Origin: Metallyticus violacea
Lineage: Eukaryota; Arthropoda; Insecta; Mantodea; Metallyticidae
DNA: 64,000 bases
Direction: 5' to 3'
Assembly (NCBI GenBank): GCA_030762175.1
Contig: CM060831.1
Span: forward strand, 77,249,501 to 77,313,500
Positions 24,560-33,770 of the stretch are shown here, piece by piece. Each line of letters starts with the position of its first letter. Within the stretch, counting starts at the first letter, position 1. The notes under the pieces are model-generated. The model was not told where the DNA came from and searched no databases. It saw only the letters and a program-made list of their open reading frames with translations. A program made the translations under genes and the position numbers.

Positions 24560-24960
24560 GTACTTCACCATCAAATGGAGGAAACTCTTGTCGACCACTT
24601 CCCATTTCGCCATTCTGAATCGCACGTCTCTCTGTTGACAGTCGTTCTAGCCAATCCATTAGCAGTGTCCAACAGATGGTGATCACCTGCTTGCCTGCAG
24701 ACTGAGCACAGTAAAATGTTTTCGGCCGTGGACTCCCCGGATGTTTCCATTGCATGCACTGAACTTTCTTCTCTGGTGGTGGTATCGACACCAGCTTCTC
24801 CAAAAATCCGGAATCTTCATTATGCATTTCCAGTGGCCTACGGCAGACTTCAATGTTCTTGTCCTTCTGTGTCTGTGAATTGTCGTGAATGGTGCGCGGC
24901 CTCCATCCTCCTCATTCCAGCTCATCAAAGTTTATGCTCCTCTGAGCCATAACAATCTCC
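24560..24960 (-). pseudogene. Mariner-like transposase fossil of a second subfamily
   Basis: On the minus strand the reading MQWKHPGSPRPKTFYCAQSA then GKQVITICW (about 24665-24755) matches the mariner catalytic-domain stretch WKHPGSPxPKKF..SAGKVMATVFWD. Upstream (plus coordinates 24760-24830) FLEKLVSI followed by PPPEKKVQC fits the segment around the first catalytic Asp, but the DETW tetrad is gone. The FWD Asp has become Thr (ICWT). It is not the same subfamily as the fossil at 22632. Frames at 24330-24560 continue open but I cannot assign them. Confidence 0.75.
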
Positions 24961-26280
24961 AGTGTCCCTGATGTTGACAGACGACATTGCTGGTTACCCT
25001 GTCTTCTGTGCAGGAGCTTCTTAACCACAAATGCAGTTAAACTCTATGAATTTCTGTAATTTTGACGCTTTCCTTCCATAAAAACCATGCCGTACATTTT
25101 AGTTTACGATAGTCGCCTTCCATTCATAACACACCGCTATTGAAAACACTTTTCGACCCCCCCCCCCCCTGCGTATCGTTAACAATAAAAATACTTGATT
25201 ATGGGCCACCTCCAAAACCTCAACAACATAATGACGATGTTCTTACCTTGGCTGATAACGTCACCAATCCGTTTTCGGAGATCGCTAGCGAGCTTCTGGT
25301 TCTCTGCCTTTCTTTCCTGCAAAAATAAAGAAAAAAATACATAAGTGTCATTCTAAATAATAAAGATTTACCAGTGACATTTTATTTATTTTTTCACTAG
25401 CAGAGCCAAAAATAATTAAAGAGGAAAAAAAATAATAACTTGCAGAATAAACAAGAGAGATTTGTGATATTTTATTTTTTTTAGAAGAGGAACCACAGAG
25501 AAAAATCCTTACTGGCAAGAATTCGACAGCAATTTGTTAAGGAAATTAAGTACGGAATTGCTATAAGTGTCTACAAATCTTGGCAGGTAAGTATTGTAAA
25601 CAAATTTATGCTATGTGAAGATAATTTTCATTGCTAAGCAGAATACAGGGTTTGGAAAACCTAGCTTGAATTAAAATTAATTTATTTTGATAAACAAAAA
25701 GTTATATATGCACAAGAACAGAAGGAAGAAAAGCATCAAAAACACAAAAGAAAATAAAGATCGGAAAGGCATAAACTAAATGCAGAGGGAAAGAATAAGA
25801 ATGAAAAAGAATATTGAAACTAGAGGATAATATAATTAAACCTGTATGAGATAACAAGGAACAATTTTGCACAATTTGGTGGAAGGGGCTGAAAGAAACA
25901 TTGGAAGAGATCGGTATGGGCGATGTATGGCAGAAGAGAAAATAATTCAGTAGGTTTCTGGAGGAAAGCAAGGATAATTATGAGAGACAATTGATATGGT
26001 CGTGTTCTTTGATATAGTACAAGTATTAAAGAAAGACTAGGGAGACAGCTGTGATAAGCAAGGGAAAGAACGGGGCATTATATCTTAAAAGAATTTAGAA
26101 ACAGCAATATGAAAATATGTGGGGAAATAGAGGGTTTGTTTCTTGTTTGATGCAGTGCAAGGAAACAAGAAATTGGTGAGAGGGTATGTGGGATCCAAAA
26201 TGGAATAAGATGGAAAACAACACTGTGGCAATAAAAATGTTGACAGTTAGAGGGTTGCAAAGAAGTGGGGCTGCTTTTTT
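24961..26280. other. Stretch without recognised genes
   Basis: Contains a C run at 25158-25169 and an A/G-rich portion around 25680-26080. Long minus-strand frames there (25702-25971 and 26078-26428) are low-complexity Ser/Phe/Leu readings and are not credible genes. Confidence 0.4.
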
Positions 26281-26283
26281 TTA

Positions 26284-26498
26284 TAGAGTAGTGTTTAACG
26301 CCCGTTTTTACTCTTGAGGTGGCCATTGATAACGCGTGAGATGAAATGATATATTGGGAAAGGTTTTTTTTTAAAGGAAGGAAGCATTCCAGACGTAAAT
26401 TTAGGGTTATTTCCCCGGTATTTGCCATTTGTGAGCAATGAGGAGAACCTGGAAAAAACCTGGGTCAGGGAGGACGGTCCTGGTGGGATTCGAACCAA
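26284..26498 (-). mobile_element. SINE-B copy, head truncated
   Basis: Begins with the reverse complement of the 3' end (GTGTTTAACGCCCGTTTTTA), runs through the core (TATTTCCCCGGTATTTGCCA) and ends at the B box on the minus strand (GGTTCGAATCCC). The A-box half is missing. Confidence 0.85.
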
Positions 26499-26781
26499 GA
26501 AGTAGGAGTATGGGTGAATATTTAGGAAGAGTAATGGACAAATGGATTAGGATATTGGAGAGAAAAGGAGGAAAAGTAGGTGAAAGAGGCCTCTAACGAC
26601 CAGAGAATCATCATGATATGTTAGGGCCTCAAGAAAAATTGAAATAAATATTCTACTATAAGAATACTTGACACACACACAAAAATAATAATGAAGATAG
26701 AAAAGAAGGACATTTACAATCTTCGGTATGTAAAATGCACATCTTACACCTTTCATAATTATTTAGTTAAAGCCTTTTAGA

Positions 26782-26782
26782 A

Positions 26783-26836
<54 letters not shown>
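26782..26836. repeat. (TAA)n microsatellite
   Basis: About 18 uninterrupted AAT/TAA units. Confidence 0.95.
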
Positions 26837-27970
26837 TTCACACAGGATATTATGCATATAGGAAAGAATGCTCATCGATTTTTTTTACAGCTTGTTTGTT
26901 GCGAAAATTAGGCGTCGAGGAATCTTCTCCTATAAACGAGAAAATTTCACGTTTTTCTTTACATTTTATATGGCATTTCAGATTCCTTTTTTTTTTAATA
27001 AATGCCTGTTGGAATTGTTTTGCAGTTGAACACTAACATCTTGCTAAATGTTCACTACACGAAGCAAAGAAAACGTCTTCTTTTGTTATTGCACGCAAAA
27101 ATGTTGCATCACATCTGTACAGCCGAAACAACTGTGTACATTGACGTAGCAACTTCGCAATATACCTGCACACTACCTTACGTTATCGCATTCAAGGTTA
27201 ACTGCTGCGATAAGCCCAATGCGACTTTAAATAAGAATTGCGTCATAGGTAGAGCTCGAGTTTTATGTAAGAAATTTGCTTAAATATATAGATAATTAAT
27301 ATGAAGCAATTATATGTATTATCTAATATACCGTTTTCATTTGCAGAAAGATTATATACGTTAGAAAATATATCTCAGAAATACATATCTTAATTTCAAA
27401 ATAATCGCAACAAATTGATCACATCTGCTTTAAACAAAAAGTGCATTAATTTCAGGAGCTCGGAATATATAGAGACAAGTGTCTTCATTTAAACCTATAA
27501 GTTACATTGGAAAAGGGTGCTACAATTATCAAATTATTTTGTTAATATTCTGGAGTCGTGCTTCGTCTTTTGTCTTGACATGTTGCCTTTATAAACAGAA
27601 AAGTCTCTCTCGCAGGAGTTGCGTAAACTAAGGAAGTTGAATTTCTTAAGGCTAAGAGTTGAGAACGTAGAAGAAAAAAAGTAACGCTAAATAAAGATAT
27701 GCATATGTTTTTAATGAAAAATATTACTTTCAGGCTTAAAAGTAAACGCTTTTCCCATATTATTATTTTGTTTATTTGATATATATTAACTTAATGTTTC
27801 CAATTGCACTTAGCTGTATAACAACTTAAACGGATTGTGATAACATTTAAGCTAAATAGTTCATTTTAGGCGTACGATTACTTGTTTCTCAATGTTCCGA
27901 AACCGCTGTGTTCTCTACGCCTGCATTTATTGCACACTTTACATGACTAAGGTTGACAGAGCATATACAC
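26837..27970. other. AT-rich stretch, nothing recognised
   Basis: The plus-strand frame at 27002-27283 (93 codons) has no recognisable domain and no supporting splice or polyadenylation context that I can defend. Confidence 0.35.
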
Positions 27971-27974
27971 CAAT

Positions 27975-28200
27975 CGCTAGCTTAAAATTTGTACATCGCT
28001 CCAGCATTCCCTAGAATTCGACTTTTTCCGCTGCTGTTCGGTACTGAAGCCGCAGGACGCCCGCTGTCTGTAAGGGTAAGTCCGAGATTCGTCCATGAGC
28101 ATGCGCATACCATTCCCCCTCCTCCATGCTCTCTTCACACGAGAGCAACACGTTTGTTGTTTAGCGGGAATACCCAATTGTTAATGTTAACAATAATAAT
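27975..28200 (+). promoter_or_regulatory. GC-richer, promoter-like patch
   Basis: A CpG-containing patch in AT-rich DNA. It contains GAGCATGCGCATAC at 28097-28110, which resembles the NRF-1 site core GCATGCGC, and a splice-donor-like AAGG|GTAAGT at 28069-28078. A first exon with its promoter is one reading. No downstream coding exon was recognised, since a repeat starts 20 bp later, so this is tentative. Confidence 0.25.
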
Positions 28201-28219
28201 CTCCCCTTATGGCACATCT

Positions 28220-28912
28220 CTCCCCGGTTTTCAAGTATACACCAACTCCTAATGGTCCGATTTACCTAATTTTCAGATAATATTTTTGTTGTTTTATTAT
28301 ACTGTATACACCGAATTTCGTTGCCAATAAATATATAAATTTAAATGTTGGGTTCCAGGTACATCCCACTCATAGTAGTTTGATTTTGCTGATTTTCATA
28401 AACTTTTTTTTTTGAATGGTGTTTAACGCCCGTTTTTACTACTGAGGTGAACACTGGTGATACATGAAATGAAATGTATTGGGAAAGGATTTTTTTTAAA
28501 GGATGGAAACGTTCCAGGCCTAAGTTTAGGGTATTTCCCCGGCTTTTGCCAGTTATGAGGACTGAGGAAAACCTGGAAAAGACCTCTCAGGGAGGACGAT
28601 CCTGGCGGGATTCGAACCCCAGACCTCCCGCTCACGAGCCTTAATGACCTCGGCCACCCATGGCGGTACTATTTTCCTTATTTTATTTCAATGGAAAATA
28701 CCTAGTTTCGTTGAGGGGGGGGAAGAAAAAAACAAAGGAAAAAAAATTAAATTCCAGCCGCCAGAAAACTTTAATTTTTGCTTTGGTTAAACCCCCACCC
28801 CCAATGGTCCAATTTTGCTCATTAACTAGCTCGATTAATCGCTTATTAATTGATCTTTAAATGCAGAGTTTCGTTGAAAAAAACTGCGGCCGATTGAGCG
28901 TTAACGTGCATC
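28220..28912 (+). repeat. Repeat E copy 2, interrupted by a SINE-B
   Basis: Same unit text as 10128-10680, for example 'accaactcctaatggtccgattt', 'aattttcaga' and 'tatacaccgaatttcgttg'. The last part (28780-28912) matches the copy-1 ending closely, including 'aatggtccaattttg', 'taactagctcgattaatc' and 'gagtttcgttga'. The minus-strand SINE-B at 28404-28667 splits it, so the array predates that insertion. Confidence 0.7.
28404..28667 (-). mobile_element. SINE-B copy, near full length, nested in repeat E
   Basis: T run at its 3' end (28404-28413), GTGTTTAACGCCCGTTTTTA, the core CCCCGGCTTTTGCCA, B box (minus strand) GGTTCGAATCCC, and an A-box region reading GTGGCCGAGGTCATTAAGGC on the minus strand. 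That text resembles class II tRNAs (Ser or Leu), which suggests the origin of the head. The flanking repeat E text resumes directly afterwards. Confidence 0.92.
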
Positions 28913-28939
28913 TAATTTTTTTTCGTCGTCAAATTTTTA

Positions 28940-29035
28940 TCTAAGATCGATGGAGATCTGAAGAAAAGTTTCAAAACTCTTTTCATGTGTGCAACCCCAA
29001 TAGATACATTGCTTCGGAATTCGCTAAAAAGTCCG
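28940..29035 (+). repeat. Repeat E tail segment, copy 2
   Basis: 'gatcgatggagatctgaa', 'tgtgcaaccccaatag' and 'cttcggaattcgctaaaa' match the segments at 10880-10935 and 53060-53160. Confidence 0.55.
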
Positions 29036-29433
29036 CTCGACATCCCAAGATGTGTATTTACTTACACGGAGAACGGGTCTAGTGCTTATGAAATTAATCT
29101 GCTGCTTGCAATCTCTGAATGTCGCCTGTTGCAACGTATTAGTCAGACAAGAAAAAAATGTAAAAAGTTTGGATAAATTTTCTTTGTCTCTTTTCATCAA
29201 TTTGTTTAATATAAAAAATATTTCATCTTTACCCGATTGATCAATTCCTTTCTCCAAACCTTCGTGTGAAATGTAACTTTCTGCCTTCCACTGAAACCAT
29301 CTCCTATCCTCGAATGTTTGCGTGTAATGTATTGAAGCCATGCTTCCTCCGTTTTCGTACGAAATATGCACGCTAAAATCAGAAAAAACAAGTGTTTCAA
29401 GGAGAAAAAAAAAAAAAAAAGTGACTGGCTTTT

Positions 29434-29537
29434 CCTTTAAAAACCCTTTCCTAATATATCATTTCATGTATCATCAGTGTCCATCGCCTGTGGTGCCTCA
29501 GTAGTAAAAACGGACGTTAAACACTACTTAAAAAAAA
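29434..29537 (+). mobile_element. SINE-B fragment, 3' third
   Basis: Only the conserved 3' part is present: 'cctttcctaatatatcatttc', then 'gtgtccatcgcctgtggtgcc', 'tcagtagtaaaaacgg' and 'cgttaaacactac', ending in an A run. It is preceded by an 18-base A run, so homopolymer expansion may have accompanied the truncation. Confidence 0.8.
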
Positions 29538-30210
29538 AGGACAAACACAAAAGTGATTGGTTTTTCCCATTAAAAATGAAACAATGTTTATTATTTTTAA
29601 AATTCGTATCACTGCGGCTTTTTACCTTAAAACGTATATCAATGGTTCAAATATATTGATTTTGTAGAGTATTTTATTTTACCAATATGTCAATAGTATT
29701 ATTTTACCCAAATTTAGACCCTAGAAACAATTTTTGAGGATAATTCGATAATTTTGCGGAAGTTCGTGCATTGTCGCGGATTATTGCAAGTTGACTGTAT
29801 GCAGCTGAAACCCATCATTGCTAGATCATGCAAAGAGTTACAGTAAATCTCAGAAGTCAATTTACTAATACGGATGATGATACAGATTATTAAAGCACGG
29901 ACTGAACGTGGAGGTCTGCAATTCTTTGGGCCCATACCGGGCATTTACTAAACCCAAATTTCTCGCATGCACGACCCCATTTTCAAGAGTTGGCGCCTCA
30001 TCCTTTCACTTCCCGTTTAATAATAATTCATTTGCAAGTTCGCGCGCAAGCTTCAACAATGTGACATCTAATTAATCACAATAGTCGCTGTATAACTGGT
30101 CAAAATGATCATAATGCAATAGTTACACATTATTTATAAGAATGCGCGTGAAAATGGTCAAGTTCTAAAAAAAAAGGAGTCGCGAACAACAGTTTAGGAA
30201 CCGCTATTAT

Positions 30211-30338
30211 AAACTTAGGCCTGATATCTTTCCTCCCTTGAATTAAAATAAATAAAAAAAATCCTTTACAAATTTATTATTTCATCTCATGCATCACCAG
30301 TGTCCACCACCTGTGATGTCATTAAAAAGCGAACCTTT
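30211..30338 (+). mobile_element. SINE-B fragment, core to 3' part
   Basis: 'aaacttaggcctgatatctttcc', then 'catgcatcaccagtgtccacc' and 'cctgtgatg', with a diverged end. The head is missing. Confidence 0.65.
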
Positions 30339-30721
30339 CCACAATTTGATTTGCGATGGAACATCCTCAAGTATTTGCCATCTCATCAGGAACTTTTTAT
30401 ATAGCTCTGATTTTTATCTAAGATATCTAGTTGATTAATCCGGTCTATAAGAAATTTAAATTCAGTCTGCGCTAGGGTATGTTCGCTGCATATCGTTTAC
30501 CTTGTAACACCTGAATCTTTGAAGAAATACGTAGATGTAAATGTTCAAGTTGAGAACACTGTGTTACCACTGTCAATCAATAACAACCAGCTTCCGGCAT
30601 AGACGATAATGAAGATGCAACTGGTACCATGGTTACTTGTCCATACCCGCTGAATGCATCTGCAGCCGGCAGTCCCGAACAGTAGCAAAGCCGAATTATG
30701 ATTACGATAAACAAGCGTTAC

Positions 30722-30975
30722 TATGGAATAACATTAATATTTTTATGTTCTATTATCTTTTTGTTAAACCTAATCGAGCTGAACTTAGCCTAACGTATAA
30801 AAAGTAACATTAATAAGAATAGTTTAGAAAAAAGTGATATTATGGAGTATAATATTATATTTTATATTCTCTCTCTCTTTGTTAAACTTAAACGAACCTC
30901 ACCTAACGTATGGATTACTAACGTAACCTATGAAAAAAGTAACATTTCGATTAAGAATACCATAGGAAAATTAAG
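30722..30975 (+). repeat. Tandem duplication of a ~120-130-bp unit
   Basis: Two consecutive diverged units share, in order, 'tatgga(a/g)ta', 'attttatattct', 'tttgttaaac', 'gaac(t/c)', 'cctaacgta', 'aaaaagtaacatt' and 'taagaata'. Unit 1 is about 30722-30840 and unit 2 about 30841-30975. Confidence 0.65.

Positions 30976-31019
<44 letters not shown>
30976..31019. repeat. (AT)n microsatellite
   Basis: About 21 uninterrupted AT units. Self-complementary, and therefore able to extrude as a cruciform. Confidence 0.95.
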
Positions 31020-31021
<2 letters not shown>

Positions 31022-31079
31022 CTAGTAACATTTATTCTGAGGGGGGGGGGAAGAGAAAGAAATTACAAGTGAAAAAATA

Positions 31080-31146
31080 CTCAAGAGGAATCGAACCCAC
31101 CTTCGTATCATTAGCACGACGCTACAACCTACTGAGCTAACAGGGT
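31080..31146 (-). tRNA. tRNA-Ile(AAU)-like pseudogene or SINE head
   Basis: The minus strand carries TTAGCTCAGTAGGTT (D arm, A box), CGTCGTGCTAATGATACG (anticodon arm with AAU) and GGGTTCGATTCC (B box). These match the pattern of eukaryotic tRNA-Ile(AAU). A few bases are missing in the variable/T-arm region and the acceptor stem does not close, so it is not a functional tRNA gene. No SINE body could be attached to it. Confidence 0.7.
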
Positions 31147-31669
31147 TTCATACTCAGTTCGGAAATTATTCACCGAAAGCAATTGCTACTACAATCGTAA
31201 CCGGTCGGCAGTCTTCGCTACCGTTCGGGACTGCCGGTTCAGAGGTACACGGATAACAATTGACTGCTACAACTTCTGACGTGGGAATAAGATGTATGAA
31301 AGGAGTTGTGAGTCCTGTGTTGCTTTTAATGTAAAGGCAGTGATGTTAAAACATAAAATATGTAATAATATCGAAATACTAGTGCTTTGTACCTATAATA
31401 ACTGACACATTTTACGCTCGAAAGAAATATTTAAAACACAAAAGCAAGAATATTATAATCATAGAGGGCTTAACCTTCTGAACACGTATCTGGTTTGTGA
31501 GATAGTCATGGGTTATTCACGTTCAATTTCTACTAGTCTAACACAAGCTAAGCAGAGGAGATGATGTAATGCACCTTCAATATGTACATGTAAACAAAAC
31601 GTTACGATAGAGTTTAGGTATGTGTGGGATGGTCACTTGTGCAAGACCTAGACTCATTGCATTGTACAG

Positions 31670-31690
31670 AAAATGGCGGCGATTGAGGTT
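31670..31690 (+). promoter_or_regulatory. YY1-like ATGGCGGC motif at a possible start codon
   Basis: AAAATGGCGGCGATTGAG fits both the YY1 site (AANATGGCGGC), often found at starts of housekeeping genes, and a favourable translation start. From here the frame gives MAAIE before a possible weak donor GAG|GTTCGG, and joining in phase 0 to the exon candidate at 32078 would be possible. This is inference only. Confidence 0.25.
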
Positions 31691-32077
31691 CGGGCATACT
31701 GCTGCTATTGAATACATTGCAGTTACATCGTTTATTACAGTAGTTCATATTTAGAAGTAAATCAACCACAGCGTATTAGTTCTTCTGCTTTTATTAAGAT
31801 AATATTGATTTACGAAATTACGCGAGGAACTTGTGTAATAGAAAGCGTTTACTACATCATTTGTCGCTCTTGTTGTGTACCTGATTGTACCTTTTCATGG
31901 CAGTGCGCCGCATACTGCCATATTTAAATTTCCGTTAAAGGAGAAGTGGATAAACAGTATACAACGTGCAAAATTTGAAATTAATGACAAAACTGTAGTG
32001 TATTAAACATTTCGTACCAAAATTTGTGGCTGGGGGAACATTTTCCCTGTGCAATTTTCCCCAATCTACCATCACAG

Positions 32078-32401
32078 GTGACAGTGAGGCTTGGCAATGA
32101 AAAGAAAGATTCGGAAGAACGTATGAAGCGGCTTTTGGAGCAAGATAAAGAGAGGTTTAATGAATGGTATGAGCAGGATGTTACAACATGTTTCGATTGC
32201 TTTGCAAGTGAGGTTAAAAAGAAACGAAAGGTACACCCAATTATAACTGTTGACAAGGAAGAGTATGTCCTTTTCGTTAAAATAGATTATGGCAGATATG
32301 AAGCTGTCCCATCTATGCCGATTAAGTTTAAGGTGTTCAGAAATTTGAAATTAGTGTATTTTTTTTTAATTTATGCTTGCCTGTGGAGAAGATCAGTTTG
32401 A
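32078..32401 (+). CDS. Candidate coding exon, unrecognised charged protein
   Basis: The best non-transposon coding candidate in the window. A pyrimidine-rich tract and acceptor (CCAATCTACCATCACAG) ends at 32077. The open frame then reads VTVRLGNEKK, a Lys/Glu-rich probably helical stretch (DSEERMKRLLEQDKERFNEW), QDVTTCFDCFASEV, KKKRKV (identical to the core of a classical monopartite nuclear import signal) and HPIITVDKEEYVLFVKIDYG. The last 22 codons (VFRNLKLVYFF...) look like read-through of a non-coding T-rich tract, so the exon may really end near 32329 at AAG|GTGTTC. AATAAA follows the stop at 32423-32428. I do not recognise the family. A retroposed fragment or chance frame (the open frame starts at 32024) are alternatives. 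No partner exon is certain. Confidence 0.35.
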   Translation: MTVRLGNEKKDSEERMKRLLEQDKERFNEWYEQDVTTCFDCFASEVKKKRKVHPIITVDKEEYVLFVKIDYGRYEAVPSMPIKFKVFRNLKLVYFFLIYACLWRRSV

Positions 32402-33503
32402 TTTTGGAGTGCAATGGAAGTAAATAAAATGTAACAGATGGAGCAAACTGATAATTTGGTGAGTTGTCTTGCTAATTATAATAAGTCATATCTCGGTCAC
32501 TGAGAGAGTGGCTTCATAAATAAACGTCAAGGAAAGTTTACAACTAGATCAAGAGCTGGATATAGAGAAAGTTTGTAAAATAAATGTTGCATTAGAACAA
32601 TTGAAGCTTTCTTATGCAAATCAAATAACATATTTAACAGAGCTCTTGGTATGGACTGTAATTTTTTCTTAGACATATATAAGGAGTTGTATTTTGCATT
32701 ACATTTCTTTTCTAGTAGTTTGGTTAAAATTGTTTGTGCTATGGTAGATAGCATTGTAATTAGATAAAAATTGTGAAACATTTTACATTTGTGTGGTTTT
32801 GCAAAAATCAAAAGTCAAATCGGTGTGTGTGTGCGTGCGTGCGGTTTTTTTTTTTTTTTAAGGATCCATTAATTTTTCCTGCAATAAATTTGCCTAAATA
32901 ATTTTTATGCATGTTACACAACAGAAAAATACTTTGTGAAGTTATTCTTATTTATGCATGTTGTTGGTGTTATAATTGTCCTATTATTATTTCTTCATTT
33001 ATAAAAGGAAATGGAATAGTTTATTAACCATTTTTGCACATGAACGATTTTATGTAAGCTGAATTCATATTATTTTATGTTTCGTTTACATGTGCGAAAT
33101 ATTCTTTGTAAACAATTTCAGATTCTTAAAAATCATCGAAATGTTTTCTAATGATAAATAGTGGCATCTTGTAAGCACAATACTGTGTAAAATTTTCTTA
33201 TTTGCTATTGGCAGCAGTAACGCGAAGACGGCCGCCATTTTTTTTCTGCACTGGGGTTTCGGTAATGGAGTCGGTCTGCCTTGTGCTTAAAATATCTAAT
33301 GAAACTAATACATGTGTTTCTTTGCCATAATCACGAAGTGTTATGCAGTCAAAATACTTATGTTTAATGAGTACAACTTGTTAAACATTTATATATATTC
33401 TCGAGGATGTATTAAGAAAACTAATGGAATGGGTCAATGAGACTTGCTCTGATGTGTACAGCTTTCATCCGCACACCCCCACTTAGTTTGGCCGTTATAC
33501 CAA
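32402..33503. other. AT-rich stretch with a second, opposed YY1-like motif
   Basis: No gene recognised. At 33231-33242 the minus strand reads AAAATGGCGGCC, a second YY1/start-like motif facing the first. The minus frame gives MAAVFALLLPIA, a hydrophobic start, but it runs on only about 50 codons. A short (GT)n/(CG) run and T run lie at 32822-32859. Confidence 0.3.
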
Positions 33504-33770
33504 AATGGGTGGGGAAGGTTGTTAAGGCATGACTTGTAAGCGGAAGTTCTGGGATTCGAATCCTGTCAGGACTACCCTCCCTGACCGAGGTTTTTCCATG
33601 CTTTCTTCAGTCCTCATAAAGAGTAAATGCAGGGGTGTAGTTAAACTTCCCTTCTTTAAAAAATAAATCATTTCTTAATTTGTCATTTCATTTCACGTAT
33701 CACCAAGTACAACGCCTGTGATGCCTAAGCAGTAAAAATGAGCGTTAAACACAATCAATAAGTAAATAAA
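33504..33770 (+). mobile_element. SINE-B copy, diverged, near full length
   Basis: Head GGTGGGGAAGGTTGTTAAGG with B box GGGATTCGAATCCTG, followed by 'cctccctgaccgaggttttt', 'cagtcctcataaag', and the 3' end 'cacgtatcaccaag', 'cgcctgtgatgcc', 'gagcgttaaacac', then an A/T-rich tail. Older than other copies judging by its substitutions. Confidence 0.88.

Larger units (their letters stand above)
30661..31243. mobile_element. Candidate small element with inverted ends
   Basis: GCCGGCAGTCCCGAACAGTA at 30664-30683 recurs as its reverse complement at 31219-31238 with one mismatch. The similarity continues through GCAAAG/GCGAAG, and a TTACGAT lies further in on both sides. Inside lie a ~120-bp tandem duplication (30722-30975), an (AT)n tract (30976-31019), a G run and the tRNA-Ile-like sequence. 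The right arm also folds on itself (CCGGTCGGCAGTC..GGACTGCCGG). No transposase frame is present. It could be a MITE-like or foldback unit. Borders are uncertain. Confidence 0.45.

Noticed and set aside
26078..26498. Open frames over 26078-26498 and 28423-28635
   Set aside because: They overlap minus-strand SINE-B copies (readings such as GVRIPPGSSS come from the tRNA-like head).
29024..29371. Minus-strand 115-codon frame ending KYTSWDVERTF, which resembles the hAT motif TSxDVERxFS
   Set aside because: The match is at the very end of the frame, partly inside the repeat E tail, and nothing upstream looks like a hAT transposase. The other tail copies do not carry the motif.
30976..31019. CRISPR array or phage-type repeat anywhere in the window, including the (AT)n and trinucleotide tracts
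   Set aside because: No direct repeats of 20-40 bp with regular unique spacers are present. All short-period repeats are simple microsatellites in eukaryotic DNA.
31080..31146. A functional tRNA-Ile gene
   Set aside because: Bases are missing in the variable/T-arm region and the acceptor stem does not pair, so it is recorded as a pseudogene or SINE head.
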